Under the pieces are notes generated by a model. The model searched no databases. It was not told where the DNA came from and saw nothing but the letters and a program-made list of their open reading frames with translations. This document shows, piece after piece, positions 6,724 through 15,644 of a stretch of 53,219 nucleotides of DNA; positions within the stretch are counted from its first letter, which is position 1; each line of letters starts with the position of its first letter. The stretch spans positions 1 to 53,219 of the forward strand of contig CAOKRT010000010.1 in the NCBI GenBank assembly GCA_948471205.1. The letters run 5' to 3'. This DNA comes from an uncultured Oscillospiraceae bacterium. GTDB taxonomy: Bacteria; Bacillota; Clostridia; Oscillospirales; Acutalibacteraceae. Both the position numbers and the translations under genes were made by a program.

Positions 6724-8499
6724 TTAAAGATTTGATTTAACTGTTTCAAGCTCTGTTCTGAGTTCTTCAGGAAGTGTATCGCCGAATTTAGCATAAAGCT
6801 CTTCAACGCCCTTGAATTCTTCTTCCCAGGCAGCCTTGTCAACATCAAGAATTTTTTCAAGTTCTTCTTTTGTCATATCAAGACCTTCAAGATTAATATC
6901 ATCTGCATAAGGAAGGTAACCGATAGCTGTTTCCTGAGCGTCTACCTTACCGTCGCAGCGGTCAATAATCCAGTCAAGAACACGCATATTGTCACCAAAT
7001 CCCGGCCAGAGGAAGTTGCCTTCATCATCTTTACGGAACCAGTTAACATTAAAGATTTTAGGAGCCTTTTCAGGATCAAGTGTTTCACCAATCTCAATCC
7101 AGTGCTTCCAGTAATCACCCATATTGTAGCCGCAGAACGGAAGCATAGCCATAGGATCACGGCGAACCACACCAACAGCACCTGTTGCAGCGGCAGTTGT
7201 TTCAGAACCCATAATGGAACCTACGAATACACCGTTATTCCAGCTCTTTGACTGATATACAAGCGGAGTGAGTTTTGCACGGCGACCGCCGAATACAATA
7301 GCAGAAATCGGAACACCCTGCGGATTTTCGAATTCTGATGAAATGCATGGGCAGTTTGTTGCCGGAGCAGTAAATCTTGAGTTTGGATGCGCACCTTTTT
7401 CTTCTGATTCAGCACCATTCCAAGGATTGCCCTTCCAGTCAATTGCATTTGTAGGAGGATTTTTATCAAGACCTTCCCACCAAACTGTATTGTTATCAAG
7501 GTTATGGCAAACGTTGGTAAAGATTGTGCCGCTCATTGTTGATTTAAGCGCATTTGGATTTGATTTCATATTTGTGCCCGGAGCAACGCCGAAGAAACCG
7601 TTTTCAGGATTGATGGCATAAAGACGACCGTCCGGACCTTTTCTGATCCAGGAAATATCATCGCCTACGCACCATACCTTGTAGCCCTTATTCTGATATC
7701 CTTCCGGAGGAATAAGCATTGCAAGGTTGGTTTTGCCGCATGCGCTTGGGAATGCTGCACAGATATATTTGATATCTCCGTTTGGCTTCTGAAGTCCAAG
7801 GATAAGCATATGCTCTGCCTGCCACATTTCGTTCTTGCCAAGATAAGAAGCGATACGAAGCGCAAAACATTTCTTTCCGAGAAGAACATTTCCGCCGTAA
7901 GCAGAATTAACCGAGATAATTGTATTGTCCTCAGGGAACTGGCAAATCCATCTGTTTTCAGGATCAACATTACATTTGCAGTGCATACCGCGTACCCAGT
8001 CGTTAGAATCGCCAAGTGCATCAAGAACTGCCTTGCCTACTCTTGTCATAATATTCATATTAAGAACAACATAGATAGAATCTGTAATTTCAATACCGAT
8101 TTTTGAGAAAGGTGAGCCAACAGGACCCATTGAATAAGGAATGATATACATGGTTCTGCCTTCATATGCGCCGGCAGCAATATCATAAAGCATTTTATAT
8201 GCTTTTTCAGGATCCATCCAGTGGTTTGTAGGACCTGCATCCTTTTCATTCTTTGAACAGATAAGCGTTCTGTCCTCTACACGGGCAACGTCGTTTTCTG
8301 CTGTTCTGTGAAGATAGCAGTCCGGAAGAAGCTCCTCATTAAGCTTAATCATTTCACCTGTTTCAACAGCTTCTGCCTTGAGCGCTGCAATCTGCTCTGC
8401 CGAACCGTCAATCCAAACGATTTTTGACGGCTTTAAAAGTTCTACTTTTTCATCAAGCCAGTCAAGAAGTGACTTATTGTTTGTAAGTGTTGTTTCCAT
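6724..8499 (-). CDS. pckG: Phosphoenolpyruvate carboxykinase (GTP)
   Basis: Interconverts oxaloacetate + GTP and PEP + CO2 + GDP; in fermenting anaerobes it can run toward oxaloacetate as the entry to the succinate/propionate branch. The 591-residue product has the GTP-class signatures: PYSMGPVGSPFSKIG substrate loop, kinase-1a loop with catalytic cysteine FPSACGKTNLAM, metal-site segment CVGDDISWIRKG, and FGGRRAKLTPLV. It is not the ATP-type enzyme, which lacks these. Start: AAGGAG precedes the ATG. A promoter with a stem-loop leader lies upstream (8576-8603). Confidence 0.97.
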   Translation of the reverse strand: METTLTNNKSLLDWLDEKVELLKPSKIVWIDGSAEQIAALKAEAVETGEMIKLNEELLPDCYLHRTAENDVARVEDRTLICSKNEKDAGPTNHWMDPEKAYKMLYDIAAGAYEGRTMYIIPYSMGPVGSPFSKIGIEITDSIYVVLNMNIMTRVGKAVLDALGDSNDWVRGMHCKCNVDPENRWICQFPEDNTIISVNSAYGGNVLLGKKCFALRIASYLGKNEMWQAEHMLILGLQKPNGDIKYICAAFPSACGKTNLAMLIPPEGYQNKGYKVWCVGDDISWIRKGPDGRLYAINPENGFFGVAPGTNMKSNPNALKSTMSGTIFTNVCHNLDNNTVWWEGLDKNPPTNAIDWKGNPWNGAESEEKGAHPNSRFTAPATNCPCISSEFENPQGVPISAIVFGGRRAKLTPLVYQSKSWNNGVFVGSIMGSETTAAATGAVGVVRRDPMAMLPFCGYNMGDYWKHWIEIGETLDPEKAPKIFNVNWFRKDDEGNFLWPGFGDNMRVLDWIIDRCDGKVDAQETAIGYLPYADDINLEGLDMTKEELEKILDVDKAAWEEEFKGVEELYAKFGDTLPEELRTELETVKSNL

Positions 8500-8575
8500 A
8501 TCTTTTCTCCTTTATATAGAATACAATTTTCGATGGAAATTATTGTGAAATTTGCCGCAATTTTCATCAGTTTAT

Positions 8576-8603
8576 ATTATATCAACTTTTCTGCCGATTT
8601 CAA
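8576..8603 (-). promoter_or_regulatory. Probable pckG promoter
   Basis: Minus strand: TTGAAA (8603-8598), 16 bases, TATAAT (8581-8576). It places the start near 8569 and gives a leader of about 70 bases that can fold GATGAAAATT against AATTTCCATC (one mismatch). Confidence 0.65.
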
Positions 8604-8624
8604 TAGGCATATTATATAAATCGA

Positions 8625-9638
8625 CTAAAAATTAACTATATCTATTGGCATTGTTGCATAAGCATTCAAACTTGCCTGCGCCCTTACGCCGGCTATATAT
8701 TCATAATATCCCTGTGAAGCAACCATTGCGGCATTGTCTCCGCAGTATTTAAGCTGCGGCAGAAATAAATCCCAGCCGTGCCTGCGGCAGAGTTTTTCGC
8801 TTTCGCTTCTTAAAAGTGAATTGGCTGAAACACCCCCGGCAAGTACAATTTTATTATAACCAAAATTTTCTGAAACCTTTTCAAGATTTGAAATTAAGCA
8901 GGAAACAACATTTTTCTGAAATGAAGCCGCCAAATCCGCCGTATTTATTTCATCGCCCTTCTGCACAGCATTATGAACAATATTGATTACCGATGTTTTT
9001 AATCCGCTGAAAGAAAAATCATACGGTGCTCCGTCTACCTTTGGATGCGGAAATACATAAGCATCGGGATTTCCCTGTTTGCTCAGTTTATCTATGCTGA
9101 TTCCTCCCGGATAAGCAAGACCCATTGTGCGCCCTGCCTTGTCAAGCGCTTCACCTGCCGCGTCATCACGTGTTTTTCCGATTATTTTATAATCCGTATA
9201 ACTGTTGACTGCAACAATATGCGAATGACCGCCGCTTGCAATAAGACATAAAAAAGGAGGTTTCAGATCCGACAAAAGATAATTTGACGCAATATGTGCA
9301 CGCAGATGATGAACCGGCACAAGCGGCTTTTCAGATGAGGCGGCAAGCCCCTTGGCAAAATTAACGCCGACAAGCAGCGCGCCTATAAGCCCCGGAGCAA
9401 AGGTTACCGCGATTGCGTCTATATCATCTATTGTACATCCTGCCTGTTCAAGCGCTTCTTTTACTACTCCGCTTATGGATTCAGCATGGCGGCGCGACGC
9501 AATTTCAGGCACAACACCACCGTAAAGCTTATGTTCATCCAGCGATGTGGCAATTATATTTGATTTAACAATTCTTCCGTCCTCCACAACTGCTGCCGCA
9601 GTTTCATCGCAGGAGGATTCTATTCCCAAAACCAGCAT
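8625..9638 (-). CDS. tsaD: tRNA N6-adenosine threonylcarbamoyltransferase TsaD
   Basis: Transfers the threonylcarbamoyl group to A37 of ANN-decoding tRNAs, working with TsaB and TsaE. The Kae1/Qri7 fold is seen from GIESSCDETAAAVV at the N terminus, with metal ligands H111 and H115 (HHLRAHIAS), FSGLKTSV, and VLAGGVSANSLLR near the C terminus. Length 337 is standard. The ATG at 9638 follows AAAGGA; an ATG six codons upstream has no ribosome site. rimI lies 72 bases upstream in the same direction, a normal partner, but tsaB and tsaE are not in the window. Confidence 0.96.
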   Translation of the reverse strand: MLVLGIESSCDETAAAVVEDGRIVKSNIIATSLDEHKLYGGVVPEIASRRHAESISGVVKEALEQAGCTIDDIDAIAVTFAPGLIGALLVGVNFAKGLAASSEKPLVPVHHLRAHIASNYLLSDLKPPFLCLIASGGHSHIVAVNSYTDYKIIGKTRDDAAGEALDKAGRTMGLAYPGGISIDKLSKQGNPDAYVFPHPKVDGAPYDFSFSGLKTSVINIVHNAVQKGDEINTADLAASFQKNVVSCLISNLEKVSENFGYNKIVLAGGVSANSLLRSESEKLCRRHGWDLFLPQLKYCGDNAAMVASQGYYEYIAGVRAQASLNAYATMPIDIVNF

Positions 9639-9710
9639 TGTTTTTCCTTTCCGCATTATGAATTTCCGCGTTTTAAATATTTTAAATATTATGTATCATA
9701 AATCCGTTTT

Positions 9711-10148
9711 TCAGAATTCTTTTTTCATCAGTATGGCATTTTCCGTTGGATTGCTGTAGTAATCTTTTCTGATTCCCGTATCCATAAATCCAAGCGATTT
9801 ATAAAGATGAATGGCAGGTGCATTGCTTTCACGAACATCCAGAAAAACCGAATCTGTTTTATTATTTTCAAAACTTTTTAACAGCAGACTGCGGGCTGTG
9901 CCGCTTCTTCTGAAATCAGGAAGCACGGCAACACGTATGATATCTGCTTCGCCACACACAACATAAAGCATAGCATATCCCACTGCCCTGCTGTTTTCCA
10001 CGGCAACATAAATATGTGAACATTCATTTTGAAGTTCTCCTGCCAGCACCGTTTCATTCCACGGGTTTGAAAAGCACTGCCTTTCAATTTCCGCAACATC
10101 TTTTATATATTCAGATGAAAATTCTTTTATTTCCATAATCGTTACCAT
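9711..10148 (-). CDS. rimI: Ribosomal protein S18-alanine N-acetyltransferase (RimI-like GNAT)
   Basis: A 145-residue GNAT acetyltransferase. The acetyl-CoA loop is the segment RVAVLPDFRRSGTARSLL, slightly degenerate from R-x-x-G-x-A; ERQCFSNPW and the C-terminal ESNAPAIHLYKSLGFMDTGIR-like block are typical of RimI. It lies just upstream of tsaD, the usual arrangement. Neither of two in-frame ATGs (10148, 10136) has a clear ribosome site, so the start is uncertain by four codons. Acetylation of other proteins or small molecules cannot be excluded. Confidence 0.9.
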   Translation of the reverse strand: MVTIMEIKEFSSEYIKDVAEIERQCFSNPWNETVLAGELQNECSHIYVAVENSRAVGYAMLYVVCGEADIIRVAVLPDFRRSGTARSLLLKSFENNKTDSVFLDVRESNAPAIHLYKSLGFMDTGIRKDYYSNPTENAILMKKEF

Positions 10149-10172
10149 TTATTCTATTTATTTAACAATATA

Positions 10173-10327
10173 TTTTTGACCATAACAAGCAAAACGGAAA
10201 AAGACCGTTTTAAAAATCAGTGGATTTTTGCTTTGCAAGGCTTGGTTAAAATTCTGCTGACGGGAGCTATACAAGGGTATGCGACCAAACAGAATTTTGA
10301 CCGCAACACAGCAAAACAGAAAAAGAC
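10173..10327. repeat. Structured intergenic repeat-like element
   Basis: The 187-base gap between rimI and polA holds two imperfect direct repeats, 10173-10205 and 10294-10327, both of the form TTTTGACC-N-CAA-AGCAAAAC-GAAAAAGAC. Between them is an inverted repeat GGTTAAAATTCTG (10244-10256) / CAGAATTTTGACC (10290-10302) whose loop contains a smaller stem GC-ATAC/GTATGC. A third small palindrome AAAAATC-AGTG-GATTTTT spans 10212-10229. Short spurious frames in it resemble peptides I associate with dispersed repeats in related genomes. It could be a mobile intergenic element or a structured 3' end of the polA transcript. No other copy was seen in this window. Confidence 0.6.
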
Positions 10328-10335
10328 ACGATTTT

Positions 10336-12933
10336 TCAGTGTGCATCATACCATGTTTTTCCTATCTTTCCGTCTGCCAGAAGCTTAACCTTCATTGTGC
10401 ATGCATTTTCCATTTCTTCCGTAACAATTTCAAGTGCTTTCTGTGCTTCGCTTTCAGGCGCTTCAACAATCAACTCATCATGCACCTGCAGAATAAGACG
10501 GGACTGCATATTTTCACGTTCCAACCTGTCCGCAACCTTTATCATTGCAATTTTAATTATATCTGCAGCCGTGCCCTGAATCGGCATATTTCTTGCAACA
10601 CGTTCGCCGAATGCACGAAGCATATGGTTGCTTGACGCAAGCTCCGGCAGATAACGGCGGCGTTTAAACAGTGTTTCCGAATAGCCGTTATCCCTGGCCT
10701 TTTCTATCATTCTGTTCATATAGGAAGCAACACCGCTGAAATGGTTAAGGTATCCTTCTATATATTCCTTTGCTTCCTTGTTTGAAACGCCTATGTCCTT
10801 GGCAAGGCTGAATGCGCCTATTCCGTAAACAATTCCGAAATTAACGGCCTTTGCCCTTGAACGAAGCATAGGTGTTATCATTTCTGCCGGCAAGCCGAAT
10901 ACCTGAGCCGCAGTTGTGCTGTGAATATCTTCCCCACTATTGAAAGCATCTATCATATTTTTATCATCGGCAAGATCTGCCAATACACGAAGTTCAATCT
11001 GACTGTAATCGGCATCAATAAGCACATAACCTTCCGATGCACGGAAAAACTTTCGCATTTCCCTGCCAAGCTCTGTTCTGATAGGAATATTCTGCAGATT
11101 CGGCTCAAGCGAGGAAATTCTGCCGGTTCTTGTTTCAACCTGATTAAAGGAGGTATGAATCCGTCCGTCACAAGGGGCAATGACTTTGAGCAAGCCGTCG
11201 CAATAAGTTGATTTCAGCTTTGAAAGGCTTCTGTATTCAAGAATTTTTGATACAACGGGATACATGGGAGCAAGCTCTTCCAGCACCTCTGCCTTTGTGG
11301 AATAACCGCTCTTTGTTTTCTTTTTGCACGGAATGCCCATTTCTTCAAACAGTATTGCACCAAGCTGTTTGGGAGAATTGATATTGAATTCGTGACCAAC
11401 CGTTTCATAAATTTCAGCAGTAAGCTGTTTGATTCTTTCAGAAAGTTTTTTGCCGAATTCTTCTATTCCCTCTTTATCGGCTTCAAAGCCTGCTGTTTCC
11501 ATTTTGCCCAAAACTGCTGCAAGCGGCAGTTCAATCTCTTTCAGAAGTTTCACCTGTTCTGCTTCCTCAAGCAGTGCGTCTGTTTTGTCAAACAACTGTT
11601 TCAGAACAGCCGCACAGGAAACCGTTTTATCACACACACCCAATTCATTTTCATATTCGGGAACAACAACACCGTATTCCATGCAAAGGTGTTCTATATC
11701 ATAATTTGTATCTGACGGGCGAAGAAGATAGGCCGACAGCATCAAATCACCGGAGACAGCACAGCATTTTATACCCATTCTTGCGGCAAGCCTGTGCAGT
11801 TCTTTTGTATTATAGCTGTATTTTTTTACATCACTTCTGAAAAATTCCGCAACAAAACTGCCGAATTCCTCGCAATAAGACGGCATAATAACAATTTCAT
11901 CGCCGAATGCGAAATAAAAATCCGTAATATCTCCGTCCGCACAGGCAGTGTAAAAATAAGTTTTTTCATGTCCAATTCGTGCAAGCATTTTTTCAGCAGA
12001 TGTACAGGTTGTAACCGTTATATTTCTTTCTGCTTCTTCAGCCGTATCGGCATGCGCATCCTTTGTATCCAGACCAAATTTGTCAATAAGGCTGAACAGT
12101 TCCAGTTTTGCAAATTCTGCTGCCGCAAGCGCTTTATCCCCCCCGGAAACAATATAGGACGATGGTACGCTGTCTATCGGTGCGTCTGTTCTGATTGTCC
12201 CCAAATCAAGTGAAAGATACGCCTTTTCTTTATCTCTTGCCAGTTTGTCGCGGATACCTTTTTTAATATCAATATCCTCAATATTTTCATAAATATAATC
12301 AATACTTTGAAATTTTTGAATCAAATCCAGTGCAGTTTTGGCGCCTACACCTGCAACACCCGGAATATTATCACTTGAATCGCCCTGAAGTGCTTTCACC
12401 TGAATCAGCGCCTGCGGCGAAACACCGTATTCCTCCATAATGGCAGCTTCATCATAAATATCTGTTACCGCCTGACCTGTCTTTGTTCTTGCAAGCAACA
12501 CCTTCACACCGCCGTGCGCAAGCTGAAGTGAATCCCTGTCGCCTGTGGCGATAAAGCATTCATCACCGTTTTTTCTGCAGCTTTCCGCAAGTGTGCCGAG
12601 AATATCATCTGCTTCCCAGCCTTCGCATTCAATGGTTTTATAGCCAAGCATTTTCAGAAGTTTTTTGAGAACAGGCATCTGCTGGCGAAGCTCGTCCGGC
12701 ATACCGTGGCGGCCGGCTTTATATTCCACATACATTTTATGGCGGAAGGTAGGCGCATGCATATCAAATGCAACGGCAACGGCATCTGCCCGGCTTAATT
12801 CCTGATTTTTTAAAAGAATATTCAAAAATCCGTAAATGGCATTTGTATAATATCCACTTTTGGTTGAAAGCAGTTTTATCCCGTAAAATGCACGGTTGAC
12901 AATGCTGTTTCCGTCTATAACAAGTAATCTCAT
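10336..12933 (-). CDS. polA: DNA polymerase I
   Basis: Repair and Okazaki-fragment polymerase. Residues 1 to about 290 form the 5'-3' flap nuclease (MRLLVIDGNSIVNRAFYG; DGDRDSLQ-like ATGDRDSLQL), the middle is a proofreading-like fold, and about 470-865 is the polymerase: motif A DADYSQIELR, motif B RSRAKAVNFGIVYG, motif C LQVHDELIVEAP. The middle domain lacks the D-x-E pair (TYFYTACADGDIT instead), so proofreading is probably lost, as in Bacillus-type enzymes. Length 865 is full size. AGAGG lies about eight bases before the ATG. The stop is only nine bases from the repeat element downstream. Confidence 0.97.
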   Translation of the reverse strand: MRLLVIDGNSIVNRAFYGIKLLSTKSGYYTNAIYGFLNILLKNQELSRADAVAVAFDMHAPTFRHKMYVEYKAGRHGMPDELRQQMPVLKKLLKMLGYKTIECEGWEADDILGTLAESCRKNGDECFIATGDRDSLQLAHGGVKVLLARTKTGQAVTDIYDEAAIMEEYGVSPQALIQVKALQGDSSDNIPGVAGVGAKTALDLIQKFQSIDYIYENIEDIDIKKGIRDKLARDKEKAYLSLDLGTIRTDAPIDSVPSSYIVSGGDKALAAAEFAKLELFSLIDKFGLDTKDAHADTAEEAERNITVTTCTSAEKMLARIGHEKTYFYTACADGDITDFYFAFGDEIVIMPSYCEEFGSFVAEFFRSDVKKYSYNTKELHRLAARMGIKCCAVSGDLMLSAYLLRPSDTNYDIEHLCMEYGVVVPEYENELGVCDKTVSCAAVLKQLFDKTDALLEEAEQVKLLKEIELPLAAVLGKMETAGFEADKEGIEEFGKKLSERIKQLTAEIYETVGHEFNINSPKQLGAILFEEMGIPCKKKTKSGYSTKAEVLEELAPMYPVVSKILEYRSLSKLKSTYCDGLLKVIAPCDGRIHTSFNQVETRTGRISSLEPNLQNIPIRTELGREMRKFFRASEGYVLIDADYSQIELRVLADLADDKNMIDAFNSGEDIHSTTAAQVFGLPAEMITPMLRSRAKAVNFGIVYGIGAFSLAKDIGVSNKEAKEYIEGYLNHFSGVASYMNRMIEKARDNGYSETLFKRRRYLPELASSNHMLRAFGERVARNMPIQGTAADIIKIAMIKVADRLERENMQSRLILQVHDELIVEAPESEAQKALEIVTEEMENACTMKVKLLADGKIGKTWYDAH

Positions 12934-12966
12934 GCAATAACCTCTTGATTTAAAATAATTATTAGT

Positions 12967-12975
12967 ATTTTACCA
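12967..12975 (-). promoter_or_regulatory. Possible extended -10 of polA
   Basis: On the minus strand TGGTAAAAT, an extended -10 element about 33 bases before the polA ATG, with no good -35 hexamer. Weakly supported. Confidence 0.35.
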
Positions 12976-13010
12976 TATATTTATATAAAATAAAACATTA
13001 ATTTAAAAAT

Positions 13011-13038
13011 AACCCGATGGCTTTAAATCCATCGGGTT
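13011..13038 (-). terminator. Terminator after the M28 peptidase gene
   Basis: A 10-bp perfect stem AACCCGATGG/CCATCGGGTT with an eight-base loop; read on the minus strand it is followed by TATTTTTAAAT. Confidence 0.88.
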
Positions 13039-13055
13039 AAAATTACATTTATGTA

Positions 13056-14330
13056 TTAATCGGTTACACCTTCTGCGCCGTTTTTATCAAACATGCAAAG
13101 TGCTTCCACCATAATTTCCACACCTGCCGCAATACAATCCGGACGAAGATTTTCAGGTGTATCAAGACGGGTATGATAATATCTGGGAGGTGCGGGATCC
13201 ATAGCCGCAAAACCTGTTGCAGGAATACCGCGCTGTGTAAATGCAGCAGCATCACAGCCGCCGATATAAATGGATTCATACTTAACATCATAGCCGCAGT
13301 TTGCGCAGGCATCATGCACCAGTTCCTTAACACCCTTATGATGCTTTACCGTACCTGAAAGGTCACGGTCATAAACAGCCATTGTTTCCAGATCACGGAA
13401 TGTATCAAGCGCTATAACGGCAGTCGGAATATCTTTAAGTTCCTGTTCATGTGCCTTAGCATAAGCCTTTGAACCGCGAAGACCTGCTTCTTCAGAACCT
13501 GAGCAAATCATAACAACCTCTGTATTTTCAAAACGAACATCTGCTTCATCAAGTGCTTTAACAGCCGCCATGCCTACATAACAGCCGGAAAGGTTATCTG
13601 ACGCACCCGGAACAGATTTTGTCCAGCTCTGGAAAAACAGGAATGAAATTTCAAAAGGAATAAAAACACATGAAACAACAAAGAACACAATAAACATTGT
13701 TTTAAACTGCGGAATATCTTTTGCAGCAGCAATTCCGCCGTTCATTGCACCGATGATAATGCCAGCAACAGCAATGGCTGTCTGCACAACAAGACCTACA
13801 ACAGCAGGAATTTCAACGAACAGCTTTGCTTGAAGACCGCCGATAAGATAATTGAGCGTCCATTCAAACTGAGAATCCGAATGACCAATCATAACAATAC
13901 GCTTTTTAACTTCTCCCTTAGGCTTTCTTACGGCAATCATATTATGTGATGTTTGTTTCGGAAAAAGAAAATCATCAAACTGCTTATACATAAGAAATTC
14001 AAACACAAGCGGAATAAATGCAAGAATGCAAAGAACCGCTGCCCATAAGGGACTTACAAACCAGTTAACAAAAACACTGGAAACACCGCATAAAACAGTA
14101 AACGGAATAAAGCCCATAAAACCCTGGCGGTGAAGTGTGAATTCTTCAATCTTTGTTTCTTCACAGTAGTTTTTCATATCCTTCTCAAACCACTGCTGTG
14201 CACGCAGTTCTTCCGGAGAACCGGGCTTTCTCGGACCGATTTTATTGCAGATTTTTGTAATACCTTTAACAACATATTCCGTCTGACGTTTAAAATCAAA
14301 CTTTTCACTGTATTCATTTGCTATTTTCAT
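13056..14330 (-). CDS. M28-family metallopeptidase with internal membrane segments
   Basis: A 424-residue zinc aminopeptidase-like protein. Likely metal and catalytic residues are H150 (IGHSDSQ), D245 (GASDNLSG), E280-E281 (SGSEEAGLRGS), an aspartate in ALDTFRD and H395 or nearby (YYHTRLDT). The unusual part is the layout: hydrophobic helices lie at about 71-113 and again at about 160-235, between the first His and the Asp ligand, so the catalytic domain is interrupted by membrane segments. A ribosome site GAGGAG precedes the ATG. It has its own promoter and terminator. Substrate unknown; the active-site side of the membrane cannot be assigned with certainty. Confidence 0.85.
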   Translation of the reverse strand: MKIANEYSEKFDFKRQTEYVVKGITKICNKIGPRKPGSPEELRAQQWFEKDMKNYCEETKIEEFTLHRQGFMGFIPFTVLCGVSSVFVNWFVSPLWAAVLCILAFIPLVFEFLMYKQFDDFLFPKQTSHNMIAVRKPKGEVKKRIVMIGHSDSQFEWTLNYLIGGLQAKLFVEIPAVVGLVVQTAIAVAGIIIGAMNGGIAAAKDIPQFKTMFIVFFVVSCVFIPFEISFLFFQSWTKSVPGASDNLSGCYVGMAAVKALDEADVRFENTEVVMICSGSEEAGLRGSKAYAKAHEQELKDIPTAVIALDTFRDLETMAVYDRDLSGTVKHHKGVKELVHDACANCGYDVKYESIYIGGCDAAAFTQRGIPATGFAAMDPAPPRYYHTRLDTPENLRPDCIAAGVEIMVEALCMFDKNGAEGVTD

Positions 14331-14362
14331 AAATGCTGTCTCCTCAAAAATAATGATAGTTT

Positions 14363-14391
14363 ATTGTAACATAACTAAAAAACATTTACAA
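14363..14391 (-). promoter_or_regulatory. Promoter of the M28 peptidase gene
   Basis: Minus strand: TTGTAA (14391-14386), 17 bases, TACAAT (14368-14363), placed about 30 bases before the ATG. It overlaps the region just after the DUF1015 gene. Confidence 0.65.
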
Positions 14392-14403
14392 GACTGTATT
14401 TTT

Positions 14404-15642
14404 TTATGAAAGATGATGAATAAACAGTCCTGAAAGCAGCTTTGGTTCAAACCATGTGGATTTGGGCGGCATAATCTTTCCGGCATCGGCAATCGCCATT
14501 AAATCCTCTGTTGTTGTGGGATACATTGAAAAAGCCAGCTTCATATCTGTTTTCGCACGCCGTTCCAGTTCGGCAAGCCCTCTTATACCGCCGATAAAAT
14601 CAATTCTGTCATCATTTTTGGGGTCTTTTATTCCAAGAACGGGATCTAATAGATTTTCCTGAAGAATCGAAACATCAAGCCTTGCCACGGGATCGCTTTC
14701 ATCTATGATTGTTTTCTTCGCTTTAAGCGAATACCATTCCTTATCAAGATACATGCCGAAAGTGTGGCGTTCAACAGGATGGAAAGGCTGTTCTTCCTTT
14801 TTTATTTCAAAATTTTCAAATACTCGGCTGAGAAATTCATCCGATGTCATTCCGTTTAAATCCTTTACAACACGGTTGTAATCCATAATTTCCAGTTCAT
14901 CATCCGGAAAAGCTACCGCAAGAAAGAAATTAAATTCTTCACTGCCTGTATATCCGGGATTTTCTTCTCTTCGCATCTGACCGACTTTTACCGCCGAAGC
15001 GCATCTGTGATGACCGTCTGCAATATAAAGCGAATCTATATCTTTAAAAAGGGATGACAAACGGTTAATTACCTTTATATCATCTACCACCCAAACTGTT
15101 TGCTGAACACCGTCCGACTCAAAATCATATACAGGTTCTTTTTCATTCATCCAAAGCGACACAGCCATATTAACAGCCGAATTTTTTCTGTAAGTAAGAA
15201 ATATGGGACCTGTGTTTGCATTTGTTGTGCTTACATGGTTAATGCGGTCCTTTTCTTTCTTTGCAAGCGTTTTTTCATGCTTTTTTATTACATTATTCAT
15301 ATAATCGTCAATAGACGCACAGCCTGCCAAACCAACCTGCACCCTGCCGTTCATAATCTGCCTGTAAATATAAAAACACGGCGTTTCATCCTGAATCATT
15401 GCTCCTGTGTTTTCCAGGGCCTCAAGATTTTCCTTTGCCTTCTGATAAATCTGCTTTGAATACATATCTGTTCCCTGCGGAAAGTCAATCTCCGCTCTGT
15501 CAACATGAAGAAAGGAAAGCGAATTGCCCTTAACCATCTGTCTTGCTTCCTCACTGCTCATAACATCATAAGGCAGCGCCGGAATAAGTGCCTGATTTCT
15601 TTTTGCAGGGCGGTATGCCCTGAACGCTCTGAAAATTGCCAT
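14404..15642 (-). CDS. DUF1015-family protein
   Basis: A 412-residue cytoplasmic protein with the DUF1015 landmarks: N-terminal FRAFRAYRPA and PALPYDVMS, the strongly conserved LYIADGHHRCASAV in the middle, and a late DRIDFIGG segment. The DGHHR motif looks catalytic (His/Asp-rich), and the family has been linked to SerC-neighbour and kinase-like roles in some bacteria, but no reaction can be assigned here. It starts two bases after coaX stops, so the pair is one operon read from the coaX promoter. Confidence 0.93.
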   Translation of the reverse strand: MAIFRAFRAYRPAKRNQALIPALPYDVMSSEEARQMVKGNSLSFLHVDRAEIDFPQGTDMYSKQIYQKAKENLEALENTGAMIQDETPCFYIYRQIMNGRVQVGLAGCASIDDYMNNVIKKHEKTLAKKEKDRINHVSTTNANTGPIFLTYRKNSAVNMAVSLWMNEKEPVYDFESDGVQQTVWVVDDIKVINRLSSLFKDIDSLYIADGHHRCASAVKVGQMRREENPGYTGSEEFNFFLAVAFPDDELEIMDYNRVVKDLNGMTSDEFLSRVFENFEIKKEEQPFHPVERHTFGMYLDKEWYSLKAKKTIIDESDPVARLDVSILQENLLDPVLGIKDPKNDDRIDFIGGIRGLAELERRAKTDMKLAFSMYPTTTEDLMAIADAGKIMPPKSTWFEPKLLSGLFIHHLS

Positions 15643-15644
15643 AA

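Noticed and set aside
10173-10327. Two 33-base direct repeats as a minimal CRISPR array
   Set aside because: Only two imperfect copies about 88 bases apart with an internal inverted repeat; no cas genes in the window.
11392-12213. Several plus-strand open frames inside polA
   Set aside because: They are shadows of the strongly conserved polA frame, lack ribosome sites and have compositionally odd products.
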